Shown in pieces: positions 1 through 10,239 of a DNA stretch of 64,000 nucleotides (positions are counted from its first letter, which is position 1; every line of letters begins with the position of its first letter). Under the pieces are notes generated by a model. The model had not been told where the DNA came from, did no database searches, and saw nothing but the letters and a program-made list of their open reading frames with translations. The stretch comes from Dyella sp. OK004 (GTDB taxonomy: Bacteria; Pseudomonadota; Gammaproteobacteria; Xanthomonadales; Rhodanobacteraceae), in contig NZ_FOZI01000002.1 of NCBI RefSeq assembly GCF_900114495.1, forward strand, positions 1,262,853-1,326,852, given 5' to 3'. The translations under genes and the position numbers were made by a program.

Positions 1-400
1 TCAGGCGCGGATAGTCGCAGACGTCCTGCGCCAGCCGCTGCCCCGCGACCAGCAGCACCAGTGGCTCGGTCCCAGTATTGGTCACGGTATGCGCCGGGCC
101 GCCCCGGGCGAAGCCCAGGAAATCGCCGGCACCGAGATCGTAATGCTGCTCATCGATCACCGCCTCGCCGCGACCCGACAACACATAGACGCATTCTTCC
201 TCGTAAAGATGCCGGTGATACTCAGCCGCGTCGTGGCCCGGCATCAGCGTCACCATCAGAAAACCGAACTGCGTAAGGCCGGTAGCATCGCCCAGGTTTT
301 TCTTCAGACGTACCGCGTTCGGGTTGAGGGTGTGCACCGAATGTTGCACCGGCATGACCTCAATCTCGGCGGCCTTCAACAATTCACGCGGCTTGCTCAT
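1..400 (-). CDS. cupin-domain protein, 3' end cut by window edge
   Basis: This minus-strand gene runs off the left edge; 133 codons from its ATG are visible. After about 45 residues comes a cupin core: a histidine motif (AEYHRHLYEEECVYVLSGRG) and a second strand set (YDLGAGDFLGFARGGPAHTVTN). These are the two conserved cupin motifs that usually bind a metal through His and Glu residues. The start at 400 is supported by an AAGGAG about 8 bases upstream. Small stand-alone cupins are often metal-dependent dioxygenases, isomerases or ligand sensors, and nothing visible here tells them apart. It is transcribed away from the TraB/GumN gene that starts at 498, so the two share a short divergent promoter region. 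Confidence 0.85.
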   Translation of the reverse strand, partial: MSKPRELLKAAEIEVMPVQHSVHTLNPNAVRLKKNLGDATGLTQFGFLMVTLMPGHDAAEYHRHLYEEECVYVLSGRGEAVIDEQHYDLGAGDFLGFARGGPAHTVTNTGTEPLVLLVAGQRLAQDVCDYPRL

Positions 401-497
401 TACCTTCTCTCCTTGGGCACACCACAACACGGCACACCCGAGTATCCTGCGCAGGCCGCAGCGCGGCAATCGCGTACTTGCCTGCATGGAGTTCCAG

Positions 498-1523
498 ATG
501 CGCGGGAAGACACTCCTCTACGTCAGCGCCTTGCTGATCAGTACGAGCGCATGGGCGCAATCCGCCAGCGATGCACAAAGACAAGCTTCTCCCGTGGACG
601 CGGTGCGCCTGCAGACGGTGACTGTCACCGGCATCCAGCCTGGCCCCGGTCTGTGGAAAGTCAGCCGGGGTGAACACGTGCTGTGGGTGCTCGGCACACT
701 GACGCCACTGCCCAAACATATGAAATGGCGCTCGACCCAGGTGGAACAGGTCATCGCGCAATCGCAGGAGCTGCTCGAACCGCCCACGGCCGAACTGAGG
801 ATGCATGAAGGCCTGTTCAACCGGCTGAACGTGCAGTCCTCCTCTTTCAATTCGCGCAAGAATCCGGACGGTGCCAGTCTGCAGCAGCTGCTGCCGCCAG
901 AGACGTTCACGCGCTGGCAAACCTTGAAACAGCAGTACATCGGCAGCAGCAGTGGTATCGAGTACTGGCGGCCGATTCTGGTCACCGTGAAGCTGCGTGA
1001 GAAGGCGCTGGACACGGCCAAGCTCACTGACACCAGCGACGTGATCGACACCGTGACCCGACTGGCGCGCAAACACGACGTCCGCCTGACGCCGGTCAAA
1101 TACGAGATGATGGTGGGCTCCGCCGTCGACGCGGCAGAAACACAGCGCCAGATCACCCAGCGCGATATCGCCTGCCTCGACCAGACCATGCAAAGCATCG
1201 AGCACGATCTCGACACGCTGACGGTGCGCGCCAACGCCTGGGCCACCGGCGATATGGTCACCTTGCGCAAGCTGGCGCCGGGCAACCGCTACGACTCCTG
1301 CGTCGTGCCGGTCGCCAACGCCGATTTCGCCCAGCGGCTCGGCCTGCACAATCTGCCCGAGCGCATGGAAGGCGCTTGGCTGTGGGCCGCGCAAACTGCG
1401 CTCACACACAACGCGCAGACATTCGCGCTGCTTCCGATGGAGCAAGTGCTGGCGCCGGATGGCCTAGTCGGCAAGCTCAAGGCTCAGGGCTATGCGGTGC
1501 AGGCACCGGATGAGCTTGAGTAG
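498..1523 (+). CDS. TraB/GumN family exported protein
   Basis: The 341-residue product starts with a signal peptide (MRGKTLLYVSALLISTSAWA, cleavage after AWA) and carries the TraB/PrgY/GumN signature: LWKVSRGEHVLWVLGTLTPLP near residue 55, followed by a helical region with conserved acidic residues. GumN sits beside the xanthan locus in Xanthomonas, but its biochemical role is unsettled; the wider family has been proposed to be metalloproteases related to Tiki. I placed the start at 498 because the signal peptide begins there. An in-frame ATG at 486 is possible, whereas the longer upstream extension overlaps the divergent cupin gene and looks non-coding. Function is assigned at family level only. 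Confidence 0.85.
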   Translation: MRGKTLLYVSALLISTSAWAQSASDAQRQASPVDAVRLQTVTVTGIQPGPGLWKVSRGEHVLWVLGTLTPLPKHMKWRSTQVEQVIAQSQELLEPPTAELRMHEGLFNRLNVQSSSFNSRKNPDGASLQQLLPPETFTRWQTLKQQYIGSSSGIEYWRPILVTVKLREKALDTAKLTDTSDVIDTVTRLARKHDVRLTPVKYEMMVGSAVDAAETQRQITQRDIACLDQTMQSIEHDLDTLTVRANAWATGDMVTLRKLAPGNRYDSCVVPVANADFAQRLGLHNLPERMEGAWLWAAQTALTHNAQTFALLPMEQVLAPDGLVGKLKAQGYAVQAPDELE

Positions 1524-1535
1524 CAGGTCGTCGCG

Positions 1536-3038
1536 CTAAGCCGGCGCATCCGGCGCCGGTTCGAACGGTGGTGCGTAGGCGATGCGGTCGCGGCCGCTGT
1601 GCTTGGCTTCGTACAAGGCTTCGTCGGCACGTGCCACCAGATCGGTCGCGATCTGGTCCCCGCTTATCGCCGAAACGGCCAGACCAACGCTGGCCGTGAC
1701 GATACTGAATGGGCTGTCGGCGTTGACGATAGCCAGGCCGCGCACAGTCTCGCGAACCTGCATCGCCACCGTGGTAGCACCGTCCAGATCGGTGTCCGGC
1801 AGCAGCAGCGCAAACTCCTCGCCGCCGTAACGCGCCAGCAGATCCGTGGAGCGGCGGCGCAGCTTATGCAATTCCGCAGCCAATGCCTGCAGGCATCGAT
1901 CGCCCACAAGGTGACCGTAGCGATCGTTGATGCGCTTGAAGTAGTCGATGTCGACCATCAAGAGAGAGAGCGGCTGACCGGTACGCAAGGCGCGCGCGTA
2001 TTCACGCTGCAGCGCGTTATCGAAACCGCGGCGATTCAAGGCACCGGTCAGGCCGTCTTCCCAGGCCATGCTTTCCAGTGCGGCGCGGTCGTGACGCAGC
2101 GCATCTTCCGAAGCGATATGGCGTGCCTGCGTCAGCGTGCTGCGTAGCCCGTAGCCCACCAGGGCCACCACTACGCCGCCCACACCAAGATAAAAGTGAT
2201 TGCGCAGCAGGAACAGCGCAATCAGCAGCACCGCGAGCGCCAGCATCAGCGGGCTGCCGCTATGGATGATGCGGACCAGACGCGGGCGGCGGACCAGCGG
2301 CGGAATGACACAGCGCCAACCCAGCGCCGCCAGCAGCAGGAACGGCACCTCGATCACCCACAGCGTGCGATAGCCGCCGATGCGCGACGCTTCCAGCGCC
2401 AGCACGTGATTGAAATACAGCGCGGCGAACAGGTAGGCCACGGTGTAAATCGCCAGCACCCCGAACAGCCGGCCTTCGCGGTGTCCTTTTGCGGCGAGGT
2501 AGCGCAAGACGCAACAGAACGCGAGAAACAGATTCTCGAGATCGAACATCCACACCACCTGCCGTGCATGGTCGGTATCCGCTGCGCCCTGCAAGGTAGT
2601 CAGCGAAAACACATACACGTAGAACAGATAACCGAGCGCCATGGCCATGGCGGCGTCGATCACGCGCACAACCTTCGACTGACGTTCTTCGTTGGCGCCG
2701 GAGGCCGCATAGGTAATCGGCACGCCGTACTGGATATACACCAGCATGATCGCGCCCGGCGTGAGGTTATGGCTGTCGAGCACCAGCTCCGATGCCGCGC
2801 TCATCGCCATGCCCAGCGTCCACAGCAGCATGCTGGCCGCTACCAGAACCCATCCCTTGTGGAGCGCGAACCCATCGAGCAGGCATCGCCGCAGCATCAC
2901 CAGCGTCGCCAGCAGCGGCGCGGCGATCATGAAGGGGTAGGACAGGGTCATATCGTTTTGCGGAAACAGCGCTACAACCAGCACGTGCAGTGCCAGGAAC
3001 GCTAAAGCGAGAGCCAGCTCGATCTTCGGCAGTGGCAT
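1536..3038 (-). CDS. membrane-bound diguanylate cyclase (GGDEF)
   Basis: The protein has an N-terminal membrane region of roughly 330 residues with about eight to nine hydrophobic segments, then a GGDEF domain of about 165 residues. The active-site loop reads YGGEEF, a catalytically competent variant, and RSTD lies exactly five residues before it, matching the RxxD inhibitory site for c-di-GMP feedback. The domain also has DGLTGALNRRGF and the metal-binding DIDYFKRIND. It should make c-di-GMP from GTP in response to a signal sensed by the membrane part. ATG at 3038 (or GTG at 3044) is preferred over upstream starts because the reading frame above it runs through a strong hairpin and lacks coding character. 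It is convergent with the TraB/GumN gene. Confidence 0.93.
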   Translation of the reverse strand: MPLPKIELALALAFLALHVLVVALFPQNDMTLSYPFMIAAPLLATLVMLRRCLLDGFALHKGWVLVAASMLLWTLGMAMSAASELVLDSHNLTPGAIMLVYIQYGVPITYAASGANEERQSKVVRVIDAAMAMALGYLFYVYVFSLTTLQGAADTDHARQVVWMFDLENLFLAFCCVLRYLAAKGHREGRLFGVLAIYTVAYLFAALYFNHVLALEASRIGGYRTLWVIEVPFLLLAALGWRCVIPPLVRRPRLVRIIHSGSPLMLALAVLLIALFLLRNHFYLGVGGVVVALVGYGLRSTLTQARHIASEDALRHDRAALESMAWEDGLTGALNRRGFDNALQREYARALRTGQPLSLLMVDIDYFKRINDRYGHLVGDRCLQALAAELHKLRRRSTDLLARYGGEEFALLLPDTDLDGATTVAMQVRETVRGLAIVNADSPFSIVTASVGLAVSAISGDQIATDLVARADEALYEAKHSGRDRIAYAPPFEPAPDAPA

Positions 3039-3057
3039 GCTCACATCCGCGATAACC

Positions 3058-3080
3058 GGGCCAGCCTCCTTGGCTGGCCC
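3058..3080. other. perfect 9-bp stem hairpin in divergent spacer
   Basis: GGGCCAGCC, a 5-base loop and GGCTGGCCC form a strong stem between the diguanylate cyclase start and the ATP-grasp gene. There is no T-run on either side, so it is not a typical Rho-independent terminator. It lies in the likely 5' leader of the cyclase gene and could stabilise RNA or be a protein-binding dyad. Confidence 0.5.
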
Positions 3081-3289
3081 GCTGTGGCACAGCTTGGGAA
3101 ATCGCCCGTTCAAAAGCAAGGACGCCACCCGCATTCCGGCAAGATGGCATGCGCCGCGTTGACGGCCCGGGTACCGCTCGGCGAGACTCGCCGCACATCG
3201 GCCCGAGGGGTGCTGCGACGGACCTGTTCCGCCACGCTCGGCCCGGATCCATCCAGACAAGGGCGCCCTCCAGCATTGGAGGTTTCAGC

Positions 3290-4162
3290 ATGTCCGCACC
3301 TATCACCCATCGCCTCGCCATCGCCACGTCCGACCTGGTTCCTGGCATCCACCCGGACGACGCCCATCTCGCCGCCACCCTGCGCCAGCTTGGCATCGAA
3401 CCCACCGCCTGCGTGTGGAACGATCCTGCCGTGGACTGGGCCGCCTTTGACGCCGTCTTGCTGCGTTCGACCTGGGACTACTTCCAGCACTACGCCGCCT
3501 TCACCCGCTGGCTGGACCGGCTGCCCGTCCCCACCATCAACGACAAACCGCTGGTGCGCTGGAACAGCGACAAGCGCTACCTGCTCGACCTGGCGGCGCA
3601 GGGCGTCGACATCATTCCCACTCAGATCGTGCCCGCGAAGGATCTGCCTCACTTCCTGTCCGTGCGGCGTGGACAGGAAGTGGTGGTCAAACCCACTGTC
3701 AGCGGCACCGCCTGGCACACCGCGCGCGGCGCCGTCGGCGAAGCAAGTTTCGAGCAAGCCATCGCGCAACTCCCGCTGGCGTTCGACTACCTGGTGCAGC
3801 CCTTCCTGCACGAAGTGGTCAGCGATGGCGAATGGTCGCTGCTGTTCTTCGGCGGCGCCTACAGTCACGCCGTGATCAAGCGCCCCGCGGCTGGCGACTA
3901 CCGCGTGCAATCAGACTTCGGCGGCACCGCCGATCTGATCGAACCCGATGCGGCATTGATCGCCAGCGCGCAACGCGCCCTCGCTGCCACGGCGGCACTC
4001 GGCCATACCGAGATCGCCTATGCGCGCGTGGATGGCGTCGTGGTGGACGGCAGCTTCCTGCTGATGGAATTGGAAATGATCGAGCCCTTCCTGCATCTGG
4101 AAGTACAGCCGAAGGCAGCGGAACGTTTTGCCGCACACGTGAAGCAGCGACTGACGGCGTGA
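3290..4162 (+). CDS. ATP-grasp domain protein (RimK/glutathione-synthetase-like fold)
   Basis: The product has 290 residues. A pre-ATP-grasp region carries LLRSTWDYFQHYAAF, followed by ATP-grasp features: NDKPLVRWNSDKRYLLDLAAQG, the nucleotide-binding lysine strand VVVKPTVSGTAW, a central DYLVQPFLHEV and a C-terminal metal-binding LLMELEMIEPFLHL. Such proteins form amide or peptide bonds using an acyl-phosphate intermediate. Close relatives include the D-cycloserine-cluster ligase DcsG and many stand-alone uncharacterised proteins, so the substrate cannot be given. ATG 3290 has GGAGG 6 to 10 bases upstream, which decides the start against the longer open frame from 3149. It stands alone, divergent from the diguanylate cyclase. 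Confidence 0.85.
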   Translation: MSAPITHRLAIATSDLVPGIHPDDAHLAATLRQLGIEPTACVWNDPAVDWAAFDAVLLRSTWDYFQHYAAFTRWLDRLPVPTINDKPLVRWNSDKRYLLDLAAQGVDIIPTQIVPAKDLPHFLSVRRGQEVVVKPTVSGTAWHTARGAVGEASFEQAIAQLPLAFDYLVQPFLHEVVSDGEWSLLFFGGAYSHAVIKRPAAGDYRVQSDFGGTADLIEPDAALIASAQRALAATAALGHTEIAYARVDGVVVDGSFLLMELEMIEPFLHLEVQPKAAERFAAHVKQRLTA

Positions 4163-4523
4163 TCAGGCGACGCGCGGCGACGCCCTTTGTTGCCAACCCG
4201 TGACGTCGCCGCGCAACTCACGAAATTTTTCCGCGCACATCGCAGAACCACGAAGCCAGCACTCATTTTCATCGACCGTTGACGCCGGCGCACCGCGGGG
4301 AGCGTAGAAGGTCGCCTGCGAACCGGCCGAGATGGAAACGGCCGGTTCGTCGTTGCCGGAACAAGCCAATCATTGACTCGCTCATGCGAGCACCACATCA
4401 AGCCTCCCGGCGGCCTGGTGCGGTACGTCTGTGTCCAGAGACGTGGCGCGAATTCGGCGCGGATCGAGCGGCAGTTTGAGAGCTTTTGAAGTTTCGCTAC
4501 CCCACTCTCAGCCATAGGACACG
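4163..4523. other. 361-bp intergenic region with hairpin at 4320-4348
   Basis: No convincing gene is seen. A perfect 10-bp inverted repeat, GAACCGGCCG and CGGCCGGTTC around a 9-base loop, lies at 4320-4348 without a T-run. It may end the ATP-grasp transcript or sit in the leader of the propeller gene. The promoter of the propeller-ubiquitin pair should lie in the remaining 175 bases. Confidence 0.5.
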
Positions 4524-5997
<1,474 letters not shown>

Positions 5998-6020
5998 TCC
6001 CTGCTTGAATGACCGCGAAA

Positions 6021-6055
6021 GCCAGCACCATCGGCATGCTGCCCATGGTGCTGGC
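6021..6055. terminator. hairpin after ubiquitin gene
   Basis: GCCAGCACCAT and ATGGTGCTGGC form a perfect 11-bp stem around a 13-base loop, starting 23 bases after the ubiquitin stop, followed by CTTTCC on the plus strand and AAA on the other flank. It lies between convergent genes and probably ends both transcripts, though the T-run is weak. Confidence 0.6.
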
Positions 6056-6076
6056 CTTTCCGTCAGCAGCGTCCGC

Positions 6077-6586
6077 TTATGGCAACCGCCGCCACACCAC
6101 TTCGCCATGCGCTCCTTCAGCAGCGCCACTGGAAGGCTTGGCCACCACATAGCTCAGCTCATCCCCCTTAAGGGTGTAAGGCGCGCTGCCATCCTTGCCG
6201 TTCCAGTTCGGGAACGAAGCCTGCTCGATATGCGTATGCATCACGCTGCCGTCCGCGCTGACGCGGCCGAAGTGCGCGTTACTGTCCAGCGACGCCGCGC
6301 GGTATTCCTCCGGCGTGCCCTTCGACTTGTCGCCGGCAGCGAAGCCGCTGCGTTGGGCGCGGACCATCTGCATCATGTAATGCCCTTGCGCGTCGATGAT
6401 CCACAACCCCTGCGGATGCGGCCCGTATAGCTCCACCCGCCGGCCATCCGGATAAACATTATCGACCCGCTCCAGGGTCCAGGCTCCGACCAGCGTGGCT
6501 GGCACCGGCATATCCGGTGCGGCATGCGCCATACCCGCCACCCATGCCAGGCCGCACAACATCAAGACCATCCGAAATCGCTGCAT
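6077..6586 (-). CDS. lipocalin-like exported protein
   Basis: The product has 169 residues with a signal peptide (MQRFRMVLMLCGLAWVAGMAHA). The mature part opens with LVGAWTLERVDNVYPDGRRVELYGPHPQGLWIIDAQGHYMMQMVR, the pattern of lipocalin-like (DUF1348/lipocalin_5 type) domains: a GxW motif followed by beta strands. These small beta-barrels may bind hydrophobic ligands, but many members have no known role. It is convergent with the ubiquitin gene and divergent from the LysR gene 111 bp away, so that regulator may control it. Confidence 0.75.
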   Translation of the reverse strand: MQRFRMVLMLCGLAWVAGMAHAAPDMPVPATLVGAWTLERVDNVYPDGRRVELYGPHPQGLWIIDAQGHYMMQMVRAQRSGFAAGDKSKGTPEEYRAASLDSNAHFGRVSADGSVMHTHIEQASFPNWNGKDGSAPYTLKGDELSYVVAKPSSGAAEGAHGEVVWRRLP

Positions 6587-6697
6587 AAGGCTGTTCCCGT
6601 TCTGCCAAAGTGCGGACAGCGTAGTTCGCTATGATGCGGCGGTTGTACCGGCCAGCACGACTTTCAGTCATTACAAAATCACATGGCTCCCGTCCCC

Positions 6698-7546
6698 ATG
6701 AAGACGCTCGATCTCGACGCCATCAAGGCCTTTGTGCTGACGGCGGAACTGCAGAGTTTCACGCGGGCGGCGCAGGCGCTCGACAGTACCCAATCCGCGG
6801 TGAGCCTCAAGCTGCGCCGGCTGGAGCAGCAGCTGGGCCGGCGCCTGCTGGAACGCACACCTCGCCAGGTGCGCCTTTCCTCCGAAGGCGCCGCCTTTCT
6901 CGAAGCCGCACGTGAACTGATCGGCGCCCACGAGCGCGCTATCGCCTCGTTCGAGGTCGAACAGCGCCGGCTGGTGATCGGCATCAGCCATCAACTGGTC
7001 AGCGCCGAACTGCCCGGCATGCTGCGCCGGATGAGCGAGCACGACCCCAACCTGCTGATCGAACTGCGCGCCGCCGGCTCCGTCGAGATCGCCGAGGCCT
7101 ACGACGAAGGCAAGCTGGACGCCGCACTCGTCCTGCAACCCGCCGACAAGCGCCACAACGGCGAAAAGCTGTACGACGAAACCTTCGCCTGGATCGCCAC
7201 CGCCGACTGGCAGCCGCGCAGTGGCCAGCCCCTGCCGCTATCCACTCAGGGTGCCTCTTGCAGCATCCGCAACGCCGCCGTGCGCACACTCGACCAGGCC
7301 GGCATCGCATGGACGGAAGTCTTCATCGGCAAAGGCGCCGCGATGGTCGGCGCTGCCGCCGCGGCCGGGCTCGCCATCGCCGTGCTGCCACGTCGCAGCG
7401 CACCGCCGCATACCATCGACGTGGGCGCGAACCTTTCACTGCCGACACTGCCCACGCACGAAGTGGTGTTATACAGCGCGCTGCACGACCGCCGTTCGCG
7501 CGCAGCGCTGGGGACATTGGCGGCAGCGTTCAGAAGCCTGGCGTAA
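6698..7546 (+). CDS. LysR-family transcriptional regulator
   Basis: The 282-residue protein begins LDLDAIKAFVLTAELQSFTRAAQALDSTQSAVSLKLRRLEQQLGRRLL, a textbook LysR winged helix-turn-helix, followed by the substrate-binding domain with a typical VIGISHQLVS first strand. The start at 698 in the 6,000s gives the usual short N-terminus; another in-frame ATG five codons earlier (6683) cannot be excluded because neither has a clear Shine-Dalgarno sequence. It is divergent from the lipocalin-like gene, the usual arrangement of a LysR protein and its target. The effector is unknown. Confidence 0.92.
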   Translation: MKTLDLDAIKAFVLTAELQSFTRAAQALDSTQSAVSLKLRRLEQQLGRRLLERTPRQVRLSSEGAAFLEAARELIGAHERAIASFEVEQRRLVIGISHQLVSAELPGMLRRMSEHDPNLLIELRAAGSVEIAEAYDEGKLDAALVLQPADKRHNGEKLYDETFAWIATADWQPRSGQPLPLSTQGASCSIRNAAVRTLDQAGIAWTEVFIGKGAAMVGAAAAAGLAIAVLPRRSAPPHTIDVGANLSLPTLPTHEVVLYSALHDRRSRAALGTLAAAFRSLA

Positions 7547-7578
7547 CGAGACGCGCCGCAAACGCCTGCGGGCCTTGT

Positions 7579-7610
7579 CCCGGTTTGCCGATCACCACCA
7601 GCAAACCGGG
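7579..7610. terminator. hairpin between convergent genes
   Basis: CCCGGTTTGC and GCAAACCGGG form a perfect 10-bp stem with a 12-base loop between the convergent LysR and HNH genes. No T-run follows on either strand, so it is terminator-like only. Confidence 0.5.
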
Positions 7611-7626
7611 CATAGGTGGCGAGGAC

Positions 7627-8280
7627 TCAGGCCTGCAAAGGACTGACGCCGGCACGAAGCTTGTTGATCTCCTCGACCGCCCAGGCTTCAAAGTCCGGAC
7701 GCAGCAAGTCCATGGGCACCCAGATCGGATAGGTGATTTCATGGATGCCGAGATATTTCGCCCGGTGATGGACGTCGCACAACACCCATAGGTTGTGCTC
7801 CGAGTGATCCACCCACGACGTGATCTTCTTGGCATCAAAGGGTTTCTCGTACTGCCAGGTTTTATCGTTGGGATGGCGATGCGCCAGATTGGGACGCAAG
7901 ATCTGATTGAAACGATCGACATCCACCGCGTTCTGCAACGCCCACTCGATCACATGATGATGCGTTTCCATCGCCTTCGCGCTGTAGCGATTGGCTTTCT
8001 TGTCACCCAGAGTGGAGTACTTCACGCCGCACACGAGGCAAGGCAGATCGAGTTCCACGCACAAGTGGTGATGGGTCTTGGTGTACTCGGGCGACTCGCG
8101 CCTCGGATCGTGGTCCGGATAGAACTGCAACTCATCGATGGTGTGATGCTGGATGTGCTGCTTGACGATCTTGTAGTTGGTCAGCTGGTCATGGAGACGC
8201 GTGATGTCTCCCTGAGCCAGTACCGCGCCTTCCTTGTTCCTGGGTGATTTGCTTGCTGTGCTGCGTTTCCGCGTAGCCAT
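7627..8280 (-). CDS. HNH-fold nuclease-like protein
   Basis: The product has 217 residues beginning MATRKRSTASKSPRNK. A CLVCG knuckle, then AMETHHHVIEWALQN and HNLWVLCDVHHRAKYLG supply the elements of an HNH nuclease: a paired histidine strand, the central Asn and a closing LCDVHH that contributes zinc and catalytic histidines. The N-terminal third is Lys/Arg-rich, then helical with many His residues. It stands alone with no methylase, phage or defence gene beside it, so its biological role (restriction, mobile element or repair) is open. ATG 8280 was chosen because the sequence above it (to 8544) lacks coding character. Confidence 0.75.
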   Translation of the reverse strand: MATRKRSTASKSPRNKEGAVLAQGDITRLHDQLTNYKIVKQHIQHHTIDELQFYPDHDPRRESPEYTKTHHHLCVELDLPCLVCGVKYSTLGDKKANRYSAKAMETHHHVIEWALQNAVDVDRFNQILRPNLAHRHPNDKTWQYEKPFDAKKITSWVDHSEHNLWVLCDVHHRAKYLGIHEITYPIWVPMDLLRPDFEAWAVEEINKLRAGVSPLQA

Positions 8281-8646
8281 AGACGTTCTCTCTTTGCGAA
8301 AGAGCTCGTATCGGTTGACGCACCATCCTGCATGCGGCGTCTTGCCAATCGTCGGCAAGCACCCATGCACCACTGCCCGCGAGCCCGATCCGGGCAGTAC
8401 CGTCGCCCACGTCCGGCGGCGACGCATAAGCGAACCAAAAGCGCCTCTCATGGCAGGAGACGGTTTCGATGCTTCATGTTCCGAAAGCTGTGCTACGAAA
8501 TGATGTAGCGCTGACCTAGTGCACGTTCGCGAGAAGGCCGGCATTCATCCGGCGATGTCGATCGCAAGAAACGGATGTTACCCGCGCAAGCCATCTGCGA
8601 CTTTCGCTCTCCCATTCAACAGCAATCGAATAGGAGCATGGCTTAC
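8281..8646. other. 366-bp divergent intergenic region
   Basis: No gene is seen between the HNH and SDR genes. Two short inverted repeats are visible, CTTGCC/GGCAAG at 8341-8359 and TGCCCG/CGGGCA at about 8376-8397. They could be operator or RNA hairpins, but nothing links them to a named regulator. Confidence 0.4.
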
Positions 8647-9411
8647 ATGGGACAGTTATCGAACAAAGTTGCGATTGTCACGGGCGCCAGTTCGGGCATC
8701 GGCTACGAAGCGGCCAGGTTATTCGCCAGGGAAGGAGCCAGCGTAGTCGTCGCCGCGCGGCGCCAGCTGGAACTTGACGCACTCGTGGCGGAGATCGAAC
8801 GCGAAGGCGGCCACGCGGTAGCCATCGCCGGAGACGCAAGCCATGAATCGCTCGCCCACGCTCTGGTGGAAACCGCAGTCAACCGCTTCGGCGGCCTCGA
8901 CATTGCCTTCAATAATGTTGGCTACACAGGCAATGCCGTGCCAGTCCCCGACATTGCCGTGGATGCGTGGCGCGAAACGCTGGAGATCAACCTGACCAGC
9001 GCCTTCCTTGGCGCCAAGTATCAGATCCCCGCGATGGTGGAGCGCGGCGGCGGCTCCATCATTTTCACGTCGACCTTTGTGGGCCACACCGTCGGTTTCC
9101 CTGGCATGGGCGCCTATGCGGCGAGCAAGGCCGGCTTGATCGGCCTGACCCAGGTCATCGCAGCAGAATTCGGCCTCAAGGGCGTTCGCGCCAACGCCCT
9201 GCTCCCCGGAGGCACTGATACCGCCATGGGCCGCGCTACCTTCGATACGCCGGAGGCGCGTACTTTCGTTGAAGGCCTGCATGCACTGAAGCGACTTGCA
9301 CGCCCCGAAGAGATCGCACGATCCGCGCTCTATCTCGCCTCGGATGCCTCGAGCTTCATGACGGGATCCGCACTGCTGGTCGATGGCGGGGTGTCCATCA
9401 CCCGGACCTGA
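8647..9411 (+). CDS. short-chain dehydrogenase/reductase (SDR)
   Basis: This is a 254-residue classical SDR. It has the cofactor motif TGASSGIG near residue 13, VVVAARR after strand 2, NNVG (in place of NNAG), the catalytic triad from IIFTSTFVGH (Ser) and YAASK (Tyr, Lys), and a C-terminal SSFMTGSALLVDGG. Arg residues after strand 2 favour NADP(H), by inference. The substrate is unknown. ATG 8647 is preferred to 8638 because AGGAG at 8632-8636 is then spaced 10 bases away instead of one. No partner genes adjoin it. Confidence 0.93.
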   Translation: MGQLSNKVAIVTGASSGIGYEAARLFAREGASVVVAARRQLELDALVAEIEREGGHAVAIAGDASHESLAHALVETAVNRFGGLDIAFNNVGYTGNAVPVPDIAVDAWRETLEINLTSAFLGAKYQIPAMVERGGGSIIFTSTFVGHTVGFPGMGAYAASKAGLIGLTQVIAAEFGLKGVRANALLPGGTDTAMGRATFDTPEARTFVEGLHALKRLARPEEIARSALYLASDASSFMTGSALLVDGGVSITRT

Positions 9412-9439
9412 AGAAAGGGGCTGTCGGCTTCAACTATTC

Positions 9440-9469
9440 GGCGGAGCTGCGATGGAGCGCAACTCCGCC
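9440..9469. terminator. hairpin after SDR gene
   Basis: GGCGGAG and CTCCGCC, with the inner bases TGCG/CGCA also able to pair, form a hairpin between the convergent SDR and membrane-protein genes. There is no T-run. Confidence 0.4.
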
Positions 9470-9502
9470 CGCATCAGCGACCACTTCCGTCGCGGATCGG
9501 GA

Positions 9503-10096
9503 TCAATGCCCGAACACCATGCGACTGATCAACGTCAGCCCCGCCAGGAACAGAAAGGCCGCCAGACACGCCACCAGCAACGTGAGCAGATAATTTCCCA
9601 GCGCACGCCAGATCGAGAAGCGCTGGACTTCAGCCAGACAGCGCGTGGTAGTCACGACGCACCATGCGTGCACGCCGAGCATGACCAGCACCAGAAGTAC
9701 CCACAGAACCAACTCGAACCCTTTGGCGTCGTCGAGAGTGGAAGGAACCAGCTCACCGAACAGACTCAGCGGAAGCATCCACAGGTAAGGCACGCTGCCC
9801 CAGGCAAGCGCGGCGCGAACGGCAGGCACCTCGGCCTGGCCGCCTAGCTTGCGACCAATGAACCGGGCCAGCGGACTCAGCAAGGCGAGGAAAATCACAC
9901 CTTTCACTGCACCCCTGATCCACTGGCTGGGATCGCTCCCGTCCTCAACAATCCCCGCGACAAGCCCGCAGATGGCGACTAGCCCATAGGCATGGGGATA
10001 GCTATCCGCCGCTGCCATGCGTGCCATGGTTTCGCGCGGATGCCACCAGATGGTAAGAAAGGGATTGGGCTGAACGGTCGCTGCGGAATCCGGCAT
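9503..10096 (-). CDS. Yip1-like integral membrane protein
   Basis: The 197-residue protein begins MPDSAATVQPNPFLTIWWHPRETM, the short motif (NPF...IWxxPRxTxR) that opens bacterial Yip1-domain proteins, followed by about five membrane segments. Family members are uncharacterised inner-membrane proteins. ATG 10096 was chosen over 10120 because AAGGAAGG sits six bases before it, inside what would otherwise be coding sequence. Confidence 0.8.
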   Translation of the reverse strand: MPDSAATVQPNPFLTIWWHPRETMARMAAADSYPHAYGLVAICGLVAGIVEDGSDPSQWIRGAVKGVIFLALLSPLARFIGRKLGGQAEVPAVRAALAWGSVPYLWMLPLSLFGELVPSTLDDAKGFELVLWVLLVLVMLGVHAWCVVTTTRCLAEVQRFSIWRALGNYLLTLLVACLAAFLFLAGLTLISRMVFGH

Positions 10097-10239
10097 GCGT
10101 AACCTTCCTTGTTCGCTCATCGTTGAAATCTTCGCTGATGTCGGACCTGCCGATCATCAACATCAGACTGAAAGCTTAGCGCCTCAAGCTTGGTTGCGGC
10201 ACCCGACACATCGTCCTGGCATTTGAAGAGGTCAAACTC

